A stretch of DNA of 64,000 bases, from assembly GCF_000173075.1 (NCBI RefSeq), contig NZ_ABVL01000011.1, positions 62,001 through 126,000 on the forward strand, in the 5' to 3' direction. How positions within the stretch are numbered: position 1 is the first letter of the stretch; each line of letters begins with the position of its first letter. The stretch is from Chthoniobacter flavus Ellin428 (GTDB lineage: Bacteria > Verrucomicrobiota > Verrucomicrobiia > Chthoniobacterales > Chthoniobacteraceae). Below, one piece after another: positions 59,245 through 64,000 of the stretch. Below the pieces are notes generated by a model. That model made no database searches, had not been told where the DNA came from, and saw nothing but the letters and a program-made list of their open reading frames with translations. A program made the position numbers and the translations under genes.

Positions 59245-61319
59245 TTCCCCCACGCTCCCTACGGCTCCCAACGCCGAAAATTCCTCACGCTCATCGCCCT
59301 CAGCCTGGCAATGATCGGCGCCGTCGGCGTGGCCAGGGCCGCCGACTCATCCCATCCGAACATCCTCTTCCTCATGGCCGACGATTGGTCGTGGCCGAAT
59401 GCCAGTTCGCTGGGCGATCCTGTAATCAAGACTCCGACCTTCGACCGCGTGGCGCGCGAGGGAGTGATGTTTACCAACGCGCACGTGGCCTCGCCTTCCT
59501 GCACGCCGAGCCGCAATGCAATCGCCACCGGCCAGTGGCCGTGGCGCCTGGGCGATGGCGCAAATCTCGGCGGCTCGCTACGCGCGAATGAACCGACTTA
59601 TGCCGACCTGCTGCACGCCGCGGGATATCGGATTGGCTTTTGTGGCAAAGGAGCGGAGCCGAGCCCGTACAAGTTCACCCATCACGATCCGTTCGGGCCG
59701 CAGTTCAAGTCGTTCGTGGAATTCTACGAGCAGCAAAGGGCGGGAGAGCCATTCTGCTTTTGGTTTGGCTGCGATGACCCGCACCGGCCCTATCGCTACG
59801 AGGAAGGCGAACGAAACGGCCTCGACCCGGCGAAGGTGAAATTGCCCGCCTGCCTGCCGGACAACGAAACGACGCGCAAAGATTTCTGCGATTATCTCTT
59901 CCGCACCCAGCGTTACGATACGGACTGCCGGGCAATCCTCGCGCTGCTCGAACAGGCGGGCGACCTCGAGAATACCATCGTCGTGATGAGCGGCGACAAC
60001 GGCCTGCCCTTCCCGCGCTGCAAGGCCACGCTTTACGACACCGGGACCCACGCACCACTGGCCATCCGCTGGGGCGCGAAGGTCAAGGGTGGCCGCACGC
60101 TCACGGATTTCGTTTCCCTCACCGACCTCGCACCGACCTTCCTCGCCGCGGCTGGCGTGATGCCGCCCGAGACGATGACCGGGCGCTCATTGCTGCCCAT
60201 CCTGACCAGCGGCAAATCCGACCTCGCGGACCTCACGCATCGCTTTGTGCTGACCGGTATGGAGCGGCATGTGTTTCCGTATCCGTGCCGCGCGATCCGC
60301 AACGCGAGTTTCAGCTACATCCGCAATTACAATCCGGAGACCTGGCACAAGGAAGAGGCGCGGTTTTCGGAGCACAAGACCAACTTCACGAATGGCGAAT
60401 GGCCGAAGGACGCGGGCGCGTTTCTTTTCAACATCGACCCTTCGCCGACCAAGCAATACCTGCTCGAGCACCGCAACGAGCCGGCGATGAAGCCCTTTTT
60501 CGAGATGGCCTGCGGCCTGCACCCGGAGGAGGAACTCTACGATTTGAAAAACGATCCGGCAGAGTTGCACAACGTGGCGGCAGATCCGCGATTCGCGCGC
60601 GCGCGCGCCAATCTGAGCGCGTTGCTGGATTCGAAACTGGTGGCCTCGCAGGATCCCCGGATGGTCGTCACCGGCCGGCAGACTCGGCACATTGAGGGGT
60701 GGACGGTGTTGATTAGCGATGAGTTGCTGAAGAATCAGGCCGCGGCCACGGTGCGCGCGGTCGAATTGCTCGCGGGGCATCTCAAGGAAATCATCCGCGT
60801 GATGCCGCCGTCGGCCGTCGCGCTGCTCCAAACGGTGCCGATCTGGATCTCGCCGGAGTATCCGCATTTTGCGCCCCACGCGGAGTATCATCCGGACATT
60901 AACTGGGTGCGCGCCAATGGCCGCGATCCACTGGTGGCGAAGGGTGTGGAAATGACGAATGTGCGCATCTTCGAGGCGGAGACGAAGCGCATGCCGGTTT
61001 TCGTGCTGCACGAACTGGCGCACGCCTACCACGATCAAGTCCTTGGTTTCGACAACCCGGAGATCAAAGCGGCCTACGAGCGCGCCAAGTCCTCGGGCAG
61101 TTACGACCGGGTCGAGCGTTTCATTGCGCCCGGGGCGACCCGACACTTTCGAGCCCGCCTATGCGATGACGAACGAAGCGGGGAATATTTCGCCGAATGC
61201 ACCCGAGTCATTTTTCGGCCGCAACGATTGGTATCCCTTCGACCCGCGAGCAACTGGCCGAGCACGACCCGGCGATGCTGAAGCTCTTGCGCAAGCTTTG
61301 GCAGGTCCCCGAGGAGTGA
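59233..61319 (+). CDS. Sulfatase with zinc-peptidase-like C-terminal domain (frameshifted)
   Basis: A signal peptide (about residues 1-36, ending VARAADS) precedes a type I sulfatase domain with LFLMADDW and the formylglycine-forming SPSCTPSR (Cys 90). From about residue 490 a second domain follows, with HELAHAYHD (593-601, HExxH zinc motif) and a later YFAECT. Near 61,135-61,245 the 3' end shows four frame changes; read across them the C-terminus is EPAYAMTNE, GEYFAECT, ESFFGRNDWYPF and REQLAEHDPAMLKLLRKLWQ, ending at 61319. The uncorrected frame stops at 61281. The ATG at 59233 lies in a repeat, and the native start may have been lost. A separate peptidase gene fused by error is an alternative. 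Confidence 0.7.
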
Positions 61320-61335
61320 GACTTTTCTCAATGAG

Positions 61336-61370
61336 AGAGGCGGCTGGCACAGCCGCCTCTTTCTTCTTTC
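61336..61370 (+). terminator. Rho-independent terminator
   Basis: A perfect 11-bp stem AGAGGCGGCTG/CAGCCGCCTCT (61336-61346 and 61350-61360) with a GCA loop is followed by TTTCTTCTTT. It lies 17 bases after the sulfatase stop and 32 bases before the next gene. Confidence 0.85.
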
Positions 61371-61401
61371 CTGCACGCTCGATTCCGTTTCCGATAAGCG
61401 C

Positions 61402-61983
61402 ATGAGCCAACCAAAACTCGTTGCCTTTGCCGGCAGTCTGCGGACCCGATCCTTCAACAAGAAGCTCATCACCATCGCGGCGGAAGCGGCCCGCGCGGCG
61501 GGCGCGGAAGTCACGGTGGTCGATCTCCGGGAGCTCAATCTCCCGCTTTTCGATCAGGACATCGAGGATTCCACCGGGCTTCCGGATGGGGCGAAGAAAT
61601 TCAAGACGCTGCTGCGCGAAAGTGATGGCTTCCTGATCGCTTCGCCGGAATACAACAGTTCCATCACCGCCGCACTGAAGAACGCCATCGACTGGGCTTC
61701 GCGCAGCGAGAGCGATGACGAGCCGGATCTCGTGGCTTTCCGCGGCAAGACGGCCGCGCTTTGCTCGGCTTCGCCCGGAGCGCTGGGAGGCATGCGCAGT
61801 CTCATGACCGTGCGTTCGATCCTCGGCAACATCGGGGTGTGCGTCGTTCCCGAGCAAGTGACGGTGCCCAAAGCGCACGAGGCGTTTGAAGATTCCGGCA
61901 AGCTCAAGGATGAGCGGAAAGCGAAGCAGCTTGCCGCGCTGGCGCAATCGCTGGTGGAGTTCACGCGGAAATTGAAAAGCTAG
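61402..61983 (+). CDS. NADPH-dependent FMN reductase family protein
   Basis: A 193-residue flavodoxin-like reductase. LVAFAGSLRTRSFNKKLI gives the phosphate-binding loop for FMN, and IASPEYNSSITAALKNAIDW is the signature of the NADPH-dependent FMN reductase/ChrR group. Members reduce quinones, chromate or azo compounds in the cytoplasm; the natural substrate is not certain. It has its own terminator upstream and converges on the TPR gene, with a two-base gap between stops. Confidence 0.88.
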   Translation: MSQPKLVAFAGSLRTRSFNKKLITIAAEAARAAGAEVTVVDLRELNLPLFDQDIEDSTGLPDGAKKFKTLLRESDGFLIASPEYNSSITAALKNAIDWASRSESDDEPDLVAFRGKTAALCSASPGALGGMRSLMTVRSILGNIGVCVVPEQVTVPKAHEAFEDSGKLKDERKAKQLAALAQSLVEFTRKLKS

Positions 61984-61985
61984 CG

Positions 61986-63998
61986 TTACTTCAAATACTT
62001 CCGCCGTAGTTCAGCGGCAAGGGGTGCGTTGATTTCCTCCAATCGACCGCACGCATCCTTGACCAATCCGGTGTCTCCTTTTTTGAAAGCGGCTGTCGCG
62101 AGATTTTGCAGATTGGGCGCGTTCTGCGGGTTGATCTTCAAAGCATGCTGACAGGCATCGATGCTTTCATCGATTTTTCCCAACTGGAGATAGACATAGC
62201 CTAGGGTCGTCCACGCATTCCCAAAAATGGGGCGGTAGGAAACCGCTTTTTTCAGGGACTCCATGGCCTCTTCGAAATGACCACCCCTGCTCTGAGCGCA
62301 GCCCAGCGTGTCCCAAGCGACGGCGTCTTTGTCATCCACTTCCACCGCTCTCCGTCCAGCATCGATGGCGTCGTCGATTTTTCCTTCACCCATCAACAGG
62401 GCGCCCAGAAAGTTCCACCCTGTGCTCGTTTTCGGCAGTTCATGGAGAAGTTGCCTCAACTCTTTCTCCTGTCCCGCCGGATCCTTGTGGCGCGTGTATA
62501 ATTCCTGCAATGTGCTCCAGGAAGAGATCTCCCGTGGTGCAAGACGGATCGCCATCTCGATGGCCTGCACGGCTTCGGGGAAATGTCCTCGCTCGTTGCG
62601 GATTTTGCTCAAGATTTGCCATGCCGGGACGGACTTGCCATCCGCGTCGATCACTTTGCGGCAAAAGTCCTCAGCTTCAATCGCCCGATGCTGGGTCAGA
62701 AGCGCCTGGGAAAGCTGAAGACTGGCGCTCGTGAGTTTCGGGTCGAGCTCCAGGGCCTTCCGAAATGCGTCTTCGGCTTTCCTAGCGAAGCGGATGGCAT
62801 CCTTGGTCTGGAAGAGTCCGAGATAGACCAGCCCCAAATCTCTCCGGAAAATGGGATCCTTCTCGTCGAGATGGATTGCCTTCTGCATGGCCTCCTCAGC
62901 CTCGGAATATCGATCCAGCATCACGAAATTATAGCCCACCATCCGCCAACCAAGCGGCCAGTCGGGCCGCTGTTTCACCAGGTTCTGGAACTCTCGCAAG
63001 GCCTCCTCGCCGCCCCGCCGACTGGAGATCAGTTTGCTGAATTCTTCGGCGAGCATTTTGTTGCCGGGATATTTGCTCAAGGCGGATTCGTAGGAGGCGA
63101 CGGCGTCGCTGTATTTTCCCAATCGAGCCTGGGTGTACGGCAGAAGCGTTTGCTCTGCGGGATCGTCTGGAGCGCATTCGAATGACTTGGCGGCGGCAGA
63201 ACAGGCCTCGGAGTAGTCGTTCGACAATCGTGCCACCCCTTGCCAGCCCCCGAATTGGTGCGGCGCGAGTTCCGTGATCTTTTTATAGGCGGCGACGGCC
63301 TCGGCGGACCGGTTGCGGTGTTCTTCCGCCAGGCCGATAACTCCCCACGCGCGCCAGTTCCCGGAATCAGCGGCCAGCGCCTGATGGGCGTAGCGAATCG
63401 CTTCATCCGGTTGATTCGCGGTGTTGCAATTATTGCCCAGGGTTAAAAGGGCAACGACATTCTGGGGGTCGATGGCGAGCGCTTCCTTGGCGTAACGGTT
63501 GCTCTCGTCCACGCGCTTTTGCTTGAGGCGGAGATTGCTCAATGCTGCCAGCGCGTGGGCATCTTTCGGGTTTGCGGAGATGAGTCCGGTGAGAGTTTTT
63601 TCCGCGTCGTCGAGTCTGCCAACGGAGACCAGGCCGTTGGCCAGCTCTAAGGATGCCTCCGGGGAATCGAAACCGAGCGCCCGGGCTTTTTCCATCTCCT
63701 CTACGCCTTGCGGGTAGCGCTCCCGTTTGATGTCGGCTTCACCGAGCAGTGCCCACGCCTCTTTGTCTGCCGGTTGGCGGGCAATGAGCGCCTTCGCCTC
63801 AACCGCCGTTTCATCATACTTCTGAGCTTTGGCGAGGAAGGCCGCGAGGTTTCGCCGGGCGGCGAGATTGTCGGGATTGGCGGCGACAGCGCCTTGCGTG
63901 GCGGCGATGGCACCCGGCAGGTCGTGCATGGCCAGTAGCGCGATGGCGCGATTGGCTAATGTTTCCGAGTCATTCGGCGCAATCTTCAGGGCGCGGCC
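61986..63998 (-). CDS. TPR-repeat protein (5' end outside window)
   Basis: The frame stays open from 61986 to the edge of the window and upstream of the first ATG (63929) the codons still read as a TPR (ALKIAPNDSETLANRAIAL), so the start lies beyond the window. It contains at least 15 tetratricopeptide repeats, with typical positions such as AWALLGEADIKRERYPQGVE and WDTLGCAQSRGGHFEEAMES. There is no catalytic domain in the visible part. Such proteins scaffold complexes; a role cannot be assigned. Low overlap with the FMN reductase gene suggests an independent transcript. Confidence 0.88.
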   Translation of the reverse strand, partial: GRALKIAPNDSETLANRAIALLAMHDLPGAIAATQGAVAANPDNLAARRNLAAFLAKAQKYDETAVEAKALIARQPADKEAWALLGEADIKRERYPQGVEEMEKARALGFDSPEASLELANGLVSVGRLDDAEKTLTGLISANPKDAHALAALSNLRLKQKRVDESNRYAKEALAIDPQNVVALLTLGNNCNTANQPDEAIRYAHQALAADSGNWRAWGVIGLAEEHRNRSAEAVAAYKKITELAPHQFGGWQGVARLSNDYSEACSAAAKSFECAPDDPAEQTLLPYTQARLGKYSDAVASYESALSKYPGNKMLAEEFSKLISSRRGGEEALREFQNLVKQRPDWPLGWRMVGYNFVMLDRYSEAEEAMQKAIHLDEKDPIFRRDLGLVYLGLFQTKDAIRFARKAEDAFRKALELDPKLTSASLQLSQALLTQHRAIEAEDFCRKVIDADGKSVPAWQILSKIRNERGHFPEAVQAIEMAIRLAPREISSWSTLQELYTRHKDPAGQEKELRQLLHELPKTSTGWNFLGALLMGEGKIDDAIDAGRRAVEVDDKDAVAWDTLGCAQSRGGHFEEAMESLKKAVSYRPIFGNAWTTLGYVYLQLGKIDESIDACQHALKINPQNAPNLQNLATAAFKKGDTGLVKDACGRLEEINAPLAAELRRKYLK

Positions 63999-64000
63999 AA

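Overview
The window looks like a chromosome segment of a GC-rich Gram-negative soil or freshwater bacterium, most probably of the Verrucomicrobiota (Chthoniobacter/Opitutus-like; inference from gene content, no rRNA or marker gene is present). The arguments are Tat-exported Gfo/Idh/MocA oxidoreductases, a neutral-ceramidase-like exoprotein, a creatininase-family enzyme, a secreted sulfatase, a long-form IspH, an alpha-2-macroglobulin/PBP1C pair, and several families of short palindromic intergenic repeats of a kind common in that phylum.

Layout. 1-7 kb: exported and catabolic single genes (LamG-like exoprotein, ribokinase, phosphoribosyltransferase, creatininase family, ceramidase-like, serine hydrolase). 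7.1-9.7 kb: one long, visibly AT-richer gene for an HD-domain/Hsp90-like ATPase, probably acquired. 9.7-18.2 kb: YceH, Gfo/Idh/MocA, L,D-transpeptidase, IspH, a putative glycosyltransferase and an M16 protease pair (active plus inactive partner). 18.3-20.1 kb: tRNA-Ser(GGA) with rearranged copies of its own 3' end, an orphan gene and a broken CsgG-like gene. 20.2-28.5 kb: SirB1-like protein, an NtrC-type regulator without the phospho-acceptor Asp, a methyltransferase, zinc-ribbon proteins, isocitrate dehydrogenase and a SulP transporter followed by a truncated receiver domain. 28.5-33.4 kb: a LuxR remnant, a large orphan protein, and a fused tRNA-wobble enzyme (Tgt joined to an MnmC-like methyltransferase) with a second methyltransferase. 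33.6-37.9 kb: Tat protein of unknown family, alkyltransferase-like protein, DUF202 protein and a second SulP. 38.1-46.6 kb: alpha-2-macroglobulin and PBP1C read as one frame, joined through a repeat element. 47-57 kb: small exported protein, orphan antitoxin, SUKH-like gene with a frameshift, ferredoxin-reductase-like flavoprotein, hybrid histidine kinase plus response regulator, CBS protein and dynamin-like GTPase. 57-64 kb: MsrB-MsrA fusion, short-chain dehydrogenase, sulfatase with a zinc-peptidase-like tail, FMN reductase and a long TPR protein that leaves the window.

Common threads. Many genes serve the envelope (L,D-transpeptidase, A2M/PBP1C, M16 proteases, MsrBA) or scavenging outside the cytoplasm (sulfatase, ceramidase-like, serine hydrolase). 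At least six families of short inverted repeats occupy the gaps, and several have entered coding sequence: one forms the N-terminus of an M16 protein, one bridges A2M and PBP1C, one provides the likely sulfatase start codon and one ends a truncated receiver gene.

Caution: at least four loci (near 19,700; 46,010; 48,576; 61,135-61,245) carry frameshifts in or next to short homopolymers. These may be real decay or residual sequencing errors, and this weakens any claim that depends on exact frame, including the A2M-PBP1C fusion.
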